NCBI GenBank assembly: GCA_035236585.1
Contig: CP141134.1
Location: 20,638,414-20,702,413, forward strand
Reading direction: 5' to 3'
Origin: Warburgia ugandensis
Lineage: Eukaryota > Streptophyta > Magnoliopsida > Canellales > Canellaceae
DNA length: 64,000 bases
The stretch's first letter is position 1. Every line of letters begins with the position of its first letter. Under the pieces are notes generated by a model. That model ran no database searches and was not told the DNA's origin. It saw only the letters and a program-made list of their open reading frames with translations. The position numbers and the translations under genes were made by a program. Below are positions 39,469 through 51,913 of the stretch, in pieces.

Positions 39469-39989
39469 CTTGTAATTTTCATTAGCTTGAAGAATATGTG
39501 ATTTGTTTATTTGAATTAGGGGATAAATGAGGATATGATGGAGTGTGGGAGTAAATGGAAGTGTACAAAGAAGTTTGGTGTAAATACTTGTGAATTTTTC
39601 TTTCTATATTTTTGAATATTTTATGTTGAATCTGGATATTTCAATGAATGTGTGGAAAGAAATGTGGATGATGGAGTTTTTTTTTCATGCTTTAAAGATT
39701 AAAGGAAGATACAAATATTAAATGTGAATGTTGATTATTATTTTTTATTAAATGTGAATGGAAAAGTGTGGATATATGTACTTTTGATGTTCATCTATCA
39801 TGTTTTGAATTTTTTATGTTGGAAGTGAATGTGCATAGATGCTGAATGTGGAAGTGAATGCAGATATTGTAGTTTCTTTTTTCATGCCTTCGAAGATTTC
39901 AATAAGACTATAATAGTAGGAAGATTGTATATTGTTGTTGAATGTTTAAAAAGACTGTAATAGCAAGTCATTGTAGAGTACTAGGTAAG
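39469..39989. other. AT-rich sequence, possibly body of the CACTA remnant
   Basis: No gene. It contains loose internal direct repeats (TTTTTCATGC at about 39682 and 39880; GAAGTGAATG phrases). It lies between the broken LTR and recognisable CACTA subterminal repeats, so it may be residual transposon body. This is unproven. Confidence 0.35.
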
Positions 39990-40296
39990 TTTTTTTTTTT
40001 AAGAATATTTTTAAGATGATTTTGGAAAACCATCTTAGAAAGTAGCAACTTTTTTGAAGACAATTTGCCAGAACCATCATAAAAAGTGCCAAAAAAAATA
40101 TTTTCAAGATAGTTAGGAAACCCTCTTAAATTCTTTTTTAAGACGGCTTTGAAAATCATCTTTAAAAAAATTTAAGATGGCTTTTGAAACAATCTTAAAT
40201 TCACCTGATTCATAAGATGGCTAAATAGAAGACGGTTGTGGAACTATCTTAGATATATGCCTTTAGTCGTCTTAAAAACCCTCCCATGTAGTAGTG
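39990..40296. mobile_element. Right terminus of a CACTA (En/Spm-like) transposon
   Basis: The right end, read inward, is CACTACTACATGGGAGGG (complement of 40279-40296), the CACTA-type terminal motif. Inside it are at least six short subterminal repeats in both orientations around TTTAAGATGG / CCATCTTAAA, including a near-perfect hairpin at 40012-40037 (TAAGATGATTTT / AAAACCATCTTA). Subterminal arrays like these are where TNPA-type proteins bind in En/Spm. The left terminus and transposase were not found. TAG at 40297-40299 could be one half of the 3-bp target duplication. Confidence 0.78.
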
Positions 40297-40299
40297 TAG

Positions 40300-41381
40300 G
40301 ATTTATCATTAGCAAGGAATTAATATAAACAAGCCATTGATAATATTCTAGATGGAGTAAAGAAGGATATGGATAGCTCCTAATGACTTCAATAAGGTAA
40401 AGACCTTCTAGGAGGTCAATGTGCAAAGAAAGTATAATATATGCTCAAAAGAGATGTGAAAACGATGAATAGACAAGCTAGAGAAAACAATTTGGGTTGG
40501 AAGTAGGAAGCTGGGAGGCATTGAAAGCAAGATTTGGTGAAGACTATTGAAGAAGAGAAACCTAGACCATTGATGATTAGTAAGATTGTTGAAGATGAAA
40601 GAATATATAAGATAAATTGTTTGGATCACTGATGGTAACAATCTATTTCAAATATGCTTGAGCTAGTTTCTAAGGTAAATTTTTCATATGTATTTGGGAA
40701 GGTGCTCCTCTATTTATCTTTAGATGTGTGCTATTTTGATATTTTTTAGAGAACTTCTAGTTGGTGTGTTTAGGTTGGTTGTTTTTGTAGCAAAAAGCAA
40801 AAAAGATAACAACATCACTTTGAAAATGTAACCACATAATGTGGGCTGTATTTCAAATTCAATGCGATCATTTAGTTCTCCAAGATGAAAAATTGACAAC
40901 TAGTTTTCTACTATACTCGTTATCTTTTTTAATGTAGTGATAGGGTAGTCATTGAGTTTCAGGTAATTAATGTTTACATCTAGGGTTAAAATTAAAATTT
41001 TCAAATGGGTTTGATCTTCCAAAGGTGTGGCACTCTGTGATAAAAGTGGGTCACCCTATGGAAACTCCTGCCCTATTTTGTAGCATTACCATTCTTCATC
41101 AATTATAATTGATGAAGATGAAAATGTTATATGTAAAAATTATGATAGTCTTTCATAAATAAAAGACAATTTCACACCTAAAGAAAGCACAAAAATATAG
41201 GACATTGTGATAAATTAAAAAATATGTAATTAATTCTCTCTTGTATTTTCTTTCCAACAACTTCACTTTCTCTCACCTTGGTGATGAGGGTTCGGTGCTA
41301 TGCATGCTTGTGGTATGTTTAACTTTCACAAAAAAGGAATATAATTGTGTTTTTATCTCTCTTCAACTTACAAGTGCAAAG
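40300..41381. other. Unclassified AT-rich DNA
   Basis: I see no gene, repeat array or element terminus here. The minus-strand frames of 60-77 codons have no recognisable domain. Confidence 0.4.
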
Positions 41382-43345
41382 TGTGGCACCCTAGGTTTTT
41401 AAAATACCATAAAAGATAATAATTCCACAAAATCCATAAAAATGCAAAGTCTAGGATCCCAGATAAAAACATCAAAAAAATATGAGTGAATTTTTTTTCT
41501 TTTTTATAAACAATAATGACAATAAATCATCCATTTCAAAGAAAAACCTCAAGCTCATGAAATAAACATTAATAAAAACTTGGCTCATGTCTAGACCCTA
41601 AGAACATAATCATAAAGTCAAAAATGCCCCAAGGTTTGTTACAATCGATGTACCATGTAAATATAACATCTGTCATAAACAAGCTACATTCGTCACGAGT
41701 TCATAATACGTAAAAGAGTCATCTTAATTATGGTGGCTCACTCCTCAACCTTAGCTTTCCCACAAAGATCTGAAAATATTTTGTAGGTTGAGTATTTCTA
41801 CAAATACCCAATAAATAAACCGAAATTACTCAAAACACAGTAAGAAGCACACATATGATTTGAAATCATAATATCAGCTTGAAAATCATGGCTCCTTACC
41901 AGAGTCATTCTCTTGATATATGCAATCATGCATATTACATGATGTTAATTTGTCATCCATATACTCATATGGATCTACATCACACAGCAAACTCATATGA
42001 TAAAAGCATCGTATTATACATCCCATTCACAATAATATCAACTCTAATGTCATAAATTTCAAACATGCATGCTCATGACCAGATCACTGCATCGTGTGCT
42101 TTTTTATATCTTGGAAAGACTTCGATTGCATCCTCACAAAGCCTATGGCCAATCTCAAAAGAGCACCGTGAATTACCAACTGCAGTCCAACTACCGTATG
42201 AGAATATGCCTCCCTTATGAGGTAGTGGATATCATGCCACCCTCAGGTGGTTGGAGGCTGGTGTGGCCAAACCCGTACAACCCCCTAGCATTGGCTTCCC
42301 TACTCCTTTGGCCAATCTCAATATTTAGGGCACTCACCCCTCGTCGTAATCACAATAATATCCCAATCATATGATGGGTGTTCAATTTTGTACAAAAAGT
42401 ACCCAATTAGTAGCCCATATGTTATAAAATATAGTGTTATTTCTGTGGTTTTTATGAAAATTCATGACACACGTATTTCTGACCTAATAATGCAAAAGTT
42501 AGATATTTTGCAGGTTTAGAAGCTAATCTAGAGTAAGTATAAAAATAAATATATTTTTCTAGAATTAAATTTTATTTTATTTTTTTACTTTTGTAAGAAG
42601 TGAGAAGATGATCCAACAAGTCTATATTGCACTTTGCCGAGCTTTTTGCAGGTTGAGCTACATGATTAGCTTGCTAAGGGGGCAGGGGGCTACGCATCCC
42701 TGCCCAAGGGTGTGGGACCAGAGCCCCCAAAAGATATTGTAAGAAAGCAAAGGTGATTAAAATGGTTCATGCATTACCACCACTTGCATGACAATTGAAG
42801 ACATTCATGAGGTTTCCTAGTCCGACTAGGAAACCTAAGGAAGCCAAGCTACTCAAGCCTTGAAGCAACTTAAGCCACCAAGGAATGAGCCATCAACATA
42901 ACCCATGAAGCCAAGGAGGAGTGCCACAAGGAGCCACGAAATTGGACATCAATTCAAGCAACTTTTCTATGTTAAAAGTGTGAATTTTAATTGATTTTAA
43001 GAGATTAATGTAAAAGGTAAGATAATCATGCATTATGGGACCCAGCAAGAGAGAAAATCTCACTTTCTTGATCCATTTCCTAACCCCAATCCACCATTTA
43101 TCCTAGGGTTCCATGTTTTGAAGTAAAGGAGTGAGCAACCTTCCTAGAAAAGATGCCCTCTACTTAGTTGGCAAAGTACAAGTGGTTTCCTAATTAGGAA
43201 ATCCTAGATCTAAGTTCATGCCAACATGTAAAAACTTTAGATTTTCTTTGAGATTTTCCTTCTTATTTTCCTCACTATTCCCACCATTCAAATTCCATCC
43301 AATTAGTAGGGTGGAGAGTCTACTTCCTTTCAAGGAAAATGATGT

Positions 43346-43376
43346 CCCCCCCCCCCCCCCCACCCCCCACCCCCCA
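43346..43376. repeat. Poly-C tract
   Basis: C16 followed by interrupted C runs inside the Athila-type solo LTR. Confidence 0.95.
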
Positions 43377-44358
43377 CTCCTAATAAGGAAACTAACAAAC
43401 CAGCCAACCCATCTCTCTCTTATGTCATTCTTATTACATCTTCTCCATCTAACTTTCCTCCTTTAAACTTTACCTTAACCCCAGATTTAGATCTCCACCT
43501 CTTTCCTAGATTAATCATTCATCAAATTAGAAGCTACAAGAGCTATATATATCCCCACGGTTCCAACATTAGGGCTCAAGCTTCCCAAGCTCCATGCTAT
43601 TGGGGAACTCTGCAAGGGTCTCACCACCTTCTGGATTTACTATATTTGAGTCTTCAGAGTACTTTGGGATTATATTTTTCTTAGAGGATTAGGTGAGACA
43701 CCTTGAAATATAGCTCTTTCTTTGGTGCTTAGTTGTTGCTAGACTTTGGGAGTTCTTTGATGCTCTTCTTCCTTTGGATTTCTAATTATTCTTTGTAATA
43801 ACCCCAATTTTTGTAAATTGATTGGGAAAATTAATAAAGTTTGAGTTTTCAAAAGTTTCAGGCTGGAATATCAGGGTTATTAAAACTGCACTTCTTATAG
43901 AAGTATAATCAAAGTATAAGACATGTATAATTGAAAACATACTCAACGAACCATTCAGAATGACTATAAGCACGACAAATTCTAAGTTCGGATGAAAAAT
44001 CATTATTTTTCTCCATTGTTATGAATAAAAGGGTAAATTGATAACTTTACCCATAACCAAGAACTAAGACCTCAATATTTAGATTGTAATTAGAAATATG
44101 ATTCCAACGCCACTAAGTACACTCGATTCCGAGTTCGAGGGAGTAAAATGGATTTTTCTCCATATAAGGACAAAACGGTCCTTTCACACCCTTGGGGCCC
44201 CCAAAGGAATCCAATTGCAAGAAAATGTGCAATCATTAGACAAACCACTACCACCTGCTACTAGAGAAGGAGGTGGTAGTGGGAATCCAAGGACCATTTA
44301 ATAATAAAAAGAATTAAAACATAATTATTACATGTAATTATGAAAAATACAAAATACA

Positions 44359-44367
44359 TATAAATAC
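44359..44367 (+). promoter_or_regulatory. Candidate TATA box of A3 LTR (plus copy)
   Basis: TATAAATAC, conserved in sequence and position with the minus-strand A3 copy (19083-19090). Confidence 0.6.
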
Positions 44368-45038
44368 CCCACCAAAAATCCTCCAAAAATGTTCATTAAA
44401 ATTCCCATGAAATCATGTTGCTTACTCTAAAAAACTAGATCAAGATTCCTTTCCAAAATCCCAAAAATCTCCCTTCTTGCACTTTCTCTTTCCTATCTCT
44501 AATTGGAACAAGAGACCTAAATTCAATTAGACACTCTATTTCAAATTCAATCTCACAAATCCCACCATCCATACCATCCTAAACTCTCTTCTCTACAAAA
44601 ACCCCAAATCAATTTCAAGATCCAATGGTACAATCAACAAAAAATCACAAAATAAGGGACTATCAGGCTATAGCATCATCAATAGGTATTTATTTCAAAT
44701 TGGACTCAAAATCTAAGTTGTTTTCCCAATTAGGTAGGTGGAACCACTTTTTATTCTTATTTCTAGTTTTTTATGTAATTTTTATTTTTCTCTAAATAGA
44801 TTTAGGTTAATATTTATTTAAAAAAATAAAGTAAAGACCAAAGCCCTTCAATTCTGGATGATGGAGAGCCTAGATGGAAAATCTAACCTACCAATCAATC
44901 CAAAAGAGTCCAAAACCCCTAGGGTAGAAATTATAAGAAATTTTTTATAAATTTTTGAGCCTTTAATTGAATAGGATTGATTACATGGTCCAAAATGGAT
45001 TGTCTGATCTCCAAATCAAATTGGATCTATTCCCAGAA

Positions 45039-45230
45039 TGCCGTGCAAAACGCAGCACGGAAAAGCGCCATGTGGCAGCGTTTTCGCACACAGCGTGCAA
45101 GCGACGTCGCCCAGATGGGACTACCGTGTGACAATGCCGATCTCAAGCAGATCACATCACGCGTACATCCTAGAGACGAGCGCGTGCAGACCCGTCCGCC
45201 CAACTACCCTGCTCCACCCAATCGATCCAG
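45039..45230 (+). other. GC/CpG-rich variable core of the A3 LTR (plus copy)
   Basis: Contains ACGCAGCACGG, AGCGTTTTCGC, AGCGACGTCGCC and ACGAGCGCGTGCAGAC in an AT-rich setting. It starts about 0.67 kb after the TATA box, so it would be transcribed. Confidence 0.75.
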
Positions 45231-48184
45231 GCCATCCATTTTGGTGGGCCCATATCAAATATGACCCTAAGAACGATTGTGAACTTCACAATTCAATTGT
45301 GGAGTCATATGAACTCCAAATTGAGATCTTAAAGAAGCTATAGAAAACTTATAACTTCTATTTTCCTTTGAAATCATAACATTTAGAAAATTCTTCATGA
45401 AACTTTCTATATTTAAGAATTCTTCTAATTTTAATGATCTTCAAGATCTGAGATGATCAGATCTTGAGGATCTAATTTACTAATGATATAATGTTAAAAT
45501 AAAGTGCTATCCATGAATTAATTGGACAGATCTAAGATAAATTGAGGGATCTACCCTTCAAGGTAGAAAAACCCTAAAAATACAAAGGGACTCAATTGAT
45601 CAATAAGATCAAGTATGATCAGATCCTTGGGATGGATTGAATGAATGATATTATGATGGAATCCATTGAAATCATTGATTGAATATGACCAAAAACAAAG
45701 GAATATGATCTTGGACCTTAATGGAGTAAAAGCCCTAAAATTAATTAAAACCTTGATTTAAAAGGAAAATATCTAAGATCTAATGATTGGATCATAAGTA
45801 AATGTTTCTAATAATCTTAATCTAATTAGTTTCATTGTATTTTATTTGATAATAATATTGTAAATGTGAATTATGTTATAAAGCATGATAGTGTAATTCT
45901 TAGATTTTAGCATGCTATGTTCTATATGTTATTAGATTGTTATATTAGGTTGATAGATTTAATTATATTAAGACCATGTTAGTTTACATTTGAAGTTTAA
46001 GCATGATTCCATTACATTAGTAGTCAAATTTCATGTATTTTATAACTAAGGATCCATGTTAGTATAATAGAGTATAAATGCCTTCAGAATGAGATAGATG
46101 TATAATTCTCTTATGATTTAAAGTGTATGATTATTTGAATTGTCAACGTATAGTATAAGCATCTTAGTTATCTTTAAGCTTAGTAGATATAATTGTTTAA
46201 TTAGTGGTTATGACTCAATATTCATAAATCACCAAAAAGGAAATATAATGCAATAAAGATTCATGGCCAATTAAGATGAGTGAATGACTTGGACTTAATA
46301 TTAGTAAGGGCTATAGCTAGTAGGACAATATAAGGCTTATCAAATCCTTGGCCCAAACTAGGAGAATAATAAACCCCGTGAATGACATTTTAAATGTTCA
46401 TGGACTTAATTAAAATCAATTAGAAAGAGTACTTAGGGTTAACATGCTCATAGGAACCTTATGAAAGGTTGAGCTCAGGTCACTCTAGTGAATGTTGAAC
46501 ATGGTGGTTAAAGGGGTTTTCTAATAGAGCCTTGCTCTTCTCTACCTTCCGTTGACATTTGTGATGTATAAATGCCTCCTTACATGAAGATTGAAGTAAT
46601 CACTTTGTGTTCACCCATTCAACTAGTAAGCCTTAAGCCAATAGAAAATAAGAGGAGCAGTCTAGACTTAGGCTGAAATAAGTTATCTTGAACCAGTAAA
46701 ACATTAATTGGTTGAATAATAATAATAGCATAAAAGTTTAGTAAATTATCTGACGCTAATAAAAATTGTAAGTTAGATAAGGATAATCAAACAAGATCCA
46801 TTAGATCTTGAATGATCAAGAACAATAAGAATAATAACATTATATTGTACTTAGTATGCATGTTTATTAGTATGTATGCTATAAATCAAATCCAGATCAT
46901 TAGATTAGATAATCCAAACCCTTGATCAAATATAATTCAAGGAAAAGAACCAGGATCATCCTCCTTAGAGATGATCAAATAACTGAACTTAAATCAAAGA
47001 AGAACTAGATGATCGAAGATCTAGGCCCTTGATCTTTATCAACAAGAATAGATTGTTGATCAAAGGATCCATGAAAGATCAAGATCAAAGAGGTGAATAC
47101 ACAAAGACTAAGAATAGAAAATACTTAGATTTGAAAGATCAGAAGATTATTCTAACCATTAGATCTATTAATCAATAGAATTATTCAGATTGTATATATA
47201 TATTGACAGTATGTAAGGATGTGCAGATTACATACATCAGTCAAGAGCATGGAAGATCTAGAGAGATGGATCACTACTTGAAGGTAGGAGGATTTGATGA
47301 ATGCATTTACATGGGATGTACATGTTGAACCCATGACCTTATGTTAACAAGTGTAATGTTAATAATTTTATTAAATCCCCTAAAACCCTTATGATCCAAC
47401 CAAACACATATGAAATGGTTAAGTTAGAATTGAGGACTAGACTCTAAGTGAATATGCAACTAGAAGATATTTCAGCCCTAAGTAAATAGACAAATTGTCT
47501 GATACGTATAAAACCTATTTTACATACAAGCATGGAGGCTTGTGGTTTTGTTTTAAATAGGCATAAGCTTGGGGGCTGCTATGCTAGGGGAGTTATGAGG
47601 GTTTGGCCACCTGCTTCCCAAAATTTGATGATTTGATGATACCTTGCCTTATGAGAGGCTAAAAGTCTGGTGGAGCAATTATGGGAAGGCCACCATTGTG
47701 AAAGTTCTGTCTCTCCATATGGGCAATGACACAATATTTTCCATCGTGGTATCAGTGGTGAACAAGGCAATTATCTGAGTGCACTCGCACGGATCAGACT
47801 ACAGCATGGTAGTCCTTTGATTATTTTGCACTATGATGCATATGAGATAAGCATAATGAAATGTCTTATGTTTTGGCATGGTGAAATGCTAGGTAATTGT
47901 ATATTACCTGTATTTCCTAAGAAGGAAAATTCACAGTACTAGGACTAGCTGAAATACTGATTTCTCATAGTGGAAAGAATTGATCAACTTAGTTAAGAAT
48001 GATATTTAACTACTTTCATAAAACGACTTTATCCATGTACAGTATGTATGCATAAGGATGTACATATATTACAAAGTAAAGAGTTAGATACATGAGTATG
48101 TTTATGAATAATGGGATTATGAAGTATTAGAATTATATTGTCAATTATTATGCTTCTTGAATCCCCCACTAAGCATAGCTTGCT

Positions 48185-48220
48185 GAAATATTGTAAATGT
48201 TTCAATGTTTACAATATCTC
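48185..48220 (+). other. LTR hairpin (A3 plus copy)
   Basis: A 13-bp stem with one mismatch, GAAATATTGTAAA / TTTACAATATCTC, and a 10-base loop, about 0.43 kb from the LTR end. It is preceded by AAGCATAGCTTGCT, a lead-in also seen on the sense strand of the A4 and A5 hairpins. Confidence 0.85.
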
Positions 48221-50157
48221 AAATACAGAGAAGGAGAGTTAGGATTTCAAGACTACAGAAGACTTGAAAAGAATAATCGTCAGGGTATACCCTTTGAAGA
48301 CATGTATTTTGTTTTGTTTAAGAGTATTGTATTGTAATGAGAGTTTCATTGTATGGCAAGCTTTGAGTTTTGGATTATGTAATTTGGACAAGTATTGTAA
48401 TGGATTTGGGCTATATTGCGAACCACTAGATGGATTCTGGAATTTAATAAAAATATATTCCTTCAATGGAATTTTATCCTGTATAAAAAATTCCACTCAT
48501 GTTATGTATGAAGTGATGACTTGGGTTTTTCAAAACAAGTTCTAAAGAATATAATTTCCACTGCTTTGTTTTGGGAAAATTTTTTACTAGTAAGGGCCTT
48601 GCCTTTGAAAATGTATTATAAAATGTGTTACGAAAACCCAGGTCATCACATTCTTATTATTATTAGCTCTACAATTTAGGTTAGTAGTTTGCTTGTTCTG
48701 GTTTAGTTTTAATTGCTTTAGTTTCACTTATTTTACTTTCTAGTTTTGCACCATTCTTTCCATCTAGCTTTCCCTTTCTTCTTTACCTCAATTCCACTAG
48801 TTTTTCTTTGTCATTCATTTCAAATTTAAGTTAAGTTTTCTCTGGTAGTGATAGCCAATAGAAGAGCTAGCTTAGCACCTTGAAATTCATGTTTTTCACC
48901 TTATTCCCACATTCATTTTGTGTTCAATTTCCATAGTTAGTTCACCTATTTAACCATCTTTTCTCTAGAATTCCATTATGGGTTTTCTTTACATGTCATC
49001 AAACTTTGGTTTGTGAGAATTAGATTGCATTGTTGATGTTGTTTAGATAGGCTTCTATGCATTGGAATTATGTGCAATATCTAGCTCTTGAACATGTATC
49101 ATGCGCCCAATATTAGGTGTAATTTAATGTTGACCTAATAAAGTTCTTTGAGGTTTCTTATTATGGAATGTTTCTATTATCAAAGTACTTTAGATTTGGG
49201 TTGTTTCCTTCCATAAATTTTATGGTTTCAATTACTTCCTTATGCTTGATTTCTTTGATGTTCTTAAGTAATTGAAATTTTTAATTTTTCTCCCCCTAAC
49301 TTTGCGCTTTGTTTTCAGCCAGCTAAACATTTATTTGCTTGAAACCTTAGGAACCCATTTTGCTTTTCAAGTTCTTTATTAGATTCATTAAGTATTTTGC
49401 ATGATATTTCACTTTAGATTCATCAATTTGGGACACTTTTGCACCCTAGAACCATGCATACAATCCATGGACTATGTCACTTTTCTTTTTGGTTTTTGCT
49501 TAGTTTAGTTGCATAATCTTGTTTTGGAAGTAGTAAATTTATTGTTTTCATATTTATTTAGGTTTTGAAAGTTTCTGTTCTATTTTTGGAATTTCCATCA
49601 TCAGAAAGTTTTAAGACTAAAAAGTGTTAAATTTAGAAAGTCTCCTTAATTATAGTTTCCATTTACATGCATGTTTCATATTTCTTGTTATATCTAGCTA
49701 GATCTCATTGGTTACTTGTTTTTTTGTAGGTTATGATAGTGTTATAAAGTTTCCTTAATTGGTTTTAGAAAGTTTTGTTTTTGAAAAGTTTCTAGTTCTA
49801 GTTTAAGAAAGTGTTAATTTAAGAAAGTTTTCATTTTAGTAAGTTTTATTTAAGTTGCTTAGTTTAATTTACTCTCATTTTACATTAGTTTTCTTTGTTA
49901 AATGCATGTTAGTTAGGTTAATTTATAATTTCATTGCTTAGTTTTAATTTTGGGAATTTCCCTTAATCCTAGTTGTTCATTTCATGCATGTTTCTCTTTT
50001 ATGCATTTTTTATTTCCTTATTCAATCAAAACAATCTCTCCCTTTGGTTGAAATTAAGTGATTTAAATAAGATCTATCCAACATACAAATTTGTTAGATT
50101 TCTTGTGGGATCAACCTCACTTGTGCACATCCACTACAATTGATTCGTATGCTCATA

Positions 50158-50570
50158 AGTAACTTTAAAGCTACACCACATAATATGAATAATATCAAAA
50201 TAACAACATTATTACATATTATCTACCAAACAATACTCATTGTCTGGTTTGTAAATAATACCCACTTTAGAGTTCCTAATCCCAAAACATATCATAGTAG
50301 TGTCAAAATAGAAATACATCTTTATTGATGTTCAATATTTAGTCAAATTAACATTTTTGGTTCTCAGCCAATATTGATCAAGATGTTGATCTCACATCAA
50401 ATCTGTACTTAAGTCAAATAGTAATTTTTAGGGTTGATCTTCTCATACTTTCAAGTCAAATCAATCATCAAAACCTTACTAGTTCTTAATTATCTTCTCA
50501 TCAAGTTCGAACCTAAATCTAACTATCATATTCCAAGGATTTAGATTTATTTAAGTAGCATATGATCTAA
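50158..50570. other. Host sequence between two insertions
   Basis: AT-rich, with no gene or recognisable element terminus. Probably part of the A6 LTR. Confidence 0.4.
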
Positions 50571-51391
50571 TGTAATGACCCCAATTTTTGTAATATTAAA
50601 ATCCCACGAAAAGTTCAGTTTTGAAGATAAGGGCATTTTGGTCATTTCACTATTTTCCTTGACTGAACTCAGAAACATGGCCCTGAAAATGGTACCATTA
50701 GATGCGTCTCAGAAAAAGAAATCCAACAAGACCAAAATCACCCAAAACGGAGTTAAAATGAGCAAGTTATGGCCCTTTGAAGTTCAGGGGCAAAATTGTA
50801 ATTTTTACAAAAACGGATTTAGCTGCAAAACACAGGGGCCCGTTTTGATACGGGAACCCTTCATCTTCAACCTCTAGAGGGTTCTAGAACGGTGGTGATT
50901 GGAGGAGAAATCACTGCCATTCTGGAGGTTTTTCCACCGCCATTCAAAGGCGGTAAAAGCCCCCTCCAGAACCCTCTCACAGCTCAATAAATAGAGCTCT
51001 TGGGCGCCTCTAATGGCAGCCCAAAAGGTTGGAGAAAACCATTATGTAGGAGTGACTTAGAGGGAAAAACAAGGAGAAAAACCCAACAACGAGCCAGGTA
51101 TGCCCAAGATCCCTCAAAACCCATCTTCACAGTAGATTTAGGATCAATTTCCCTAGGTTTTTGCATAAAAAACCATGCAAAATGGAGCCCTGGAGACTCA
51201 CCAAGGACCCAGGGACATTCCCTGGGCCGCACCGGTTCGACAGGGTCAAACCAGGGTGTCCTGAAGATTCCTTGGTTCCCCAACGAGTAGGACATTCCAG
51301 TCGGAACATCCCATGTCGACCCAGTTTGAAAAACCAAACGAGCGCGTCCAGGGACGCGCCCGCAAAAGAGAAAGAGAGGTGAGAAAACCCA

Positions 51392-51409
51392 ACGCGTCTG
51401 CAGACGCGT
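51392..51409. repeat. 18-bp perfect palindrome in the A2 CpG-rich core
   Basis: ACGCGTCTGCAGACGCGT equals its own complement. The sister copy has GCGCGTCTGCAGACGCGC at 60543-60560. Around both are further GCAGACGCG words (51496-51513, 60616-60630). Confidence 0.95.
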
Positions 51410-51913
51410 CCGCTAAGGCGAATGCCACAGACGCACAGCATGCTATCAGAATGGGGTTTTCTTGTTCCTTAGGGAAGCCGGGGCGCACGACGCAGACGCG
51501 CAGCGCCCTAGCATTCCGTCTTTTCACTTTTAAGAACCCTATGTACGTGCGACACTAAAACGCTTATAACTTGAGATCTAGAGCTGCGATTGAGGCACCG
51601 CAAAAGGCGTTGTGTCCGTCTCGACGGCGCAGACACATCCAAACTATAAAATCCCTGATCAAGTCCCAATCAAAGGTAGGGATGACCCTTAGAATAGGAT
51701 AGTGGTGCGTGGCCGCTAAACCTTTGCAAAATTGAGGATACCAAGGCCTAATTAGGACCTTAGGACACCCATAGGCATAGGGATGGACCCCTAATGCCTA
51801 AGTAATAAGACCAATTACTCTAAAACCCATAAAAGATAGGCCAAACTAACCTTGAGTCCCCAAACCATGTTCAAGAGCGTCCGAGGACAAAGGGGTTAGT
51901 GCGACCTAGACAG

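Larger units (their letters stand above)
43794..48650 (+). mobile_element. Solo LTR, family A3, 4857 bp, TSD TTCTT
   Basis: Starts TGTAATAACCCCAATTTTTG, ends CCCAGGTCATCACA, with TTCTT at 43789-43793 and 48651-48655. It is the plus-strand counterpart of 14767-19639, and no internal domain is present. It holds a TATA box at 44359, a CpG-rich core at 45039-45230 and a strong hairpin at 48185-48220. The frames at 44977-45343 lie over the CpG core and have no recognisable domain. Confidence 0.96.
42372..50152 (+). mobile_element. Athila-type solo LTR split by an A3 LTR, TSD TCATA
   Basis: Starts TGATGGGTGTTCAATTTTG (compare TGTTAAGTGTTTAATTTTG of the Athila-type element) and ends ...GATTCGTATGC. 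TCATA stands at 42367-42371 and 50153-50157. Without the nested element it is about 2.9 kb. Continuity across the insert is confirmed by copy A at the window start, whose complement runs CCTTTGGATTTC...TTAGTAGTTTGC without a break. The end GC rather than CA is unusual, and the boundary may be off by a few bases. Confidence 0.75.

Noticed and set aside
41382..42374. Frame at 42069-42374 as a small gene
   Set aside because: It overlaps an LTR segment homologous to part of the A4 LTR and runs into the start of the Athila-type solo LTR. No domain is recognised.
50575..50877. 100-codon frame recurring at 59643-60165 with similar protein wording
   Set aside because: Both lie at the same place in two homologous A2 LTRs upstream of the TATA box, the frames do not start alike, and no domain is recognised. 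LTR homology explains the similarity.
50984..51527. Cluster of overlapping 70-117 codon frames on both strands
   Set aside because: It falls in the CpG-rich, stop-poor part of an A2 LTR. Open frames on both strands at once indicate composition, not genes.
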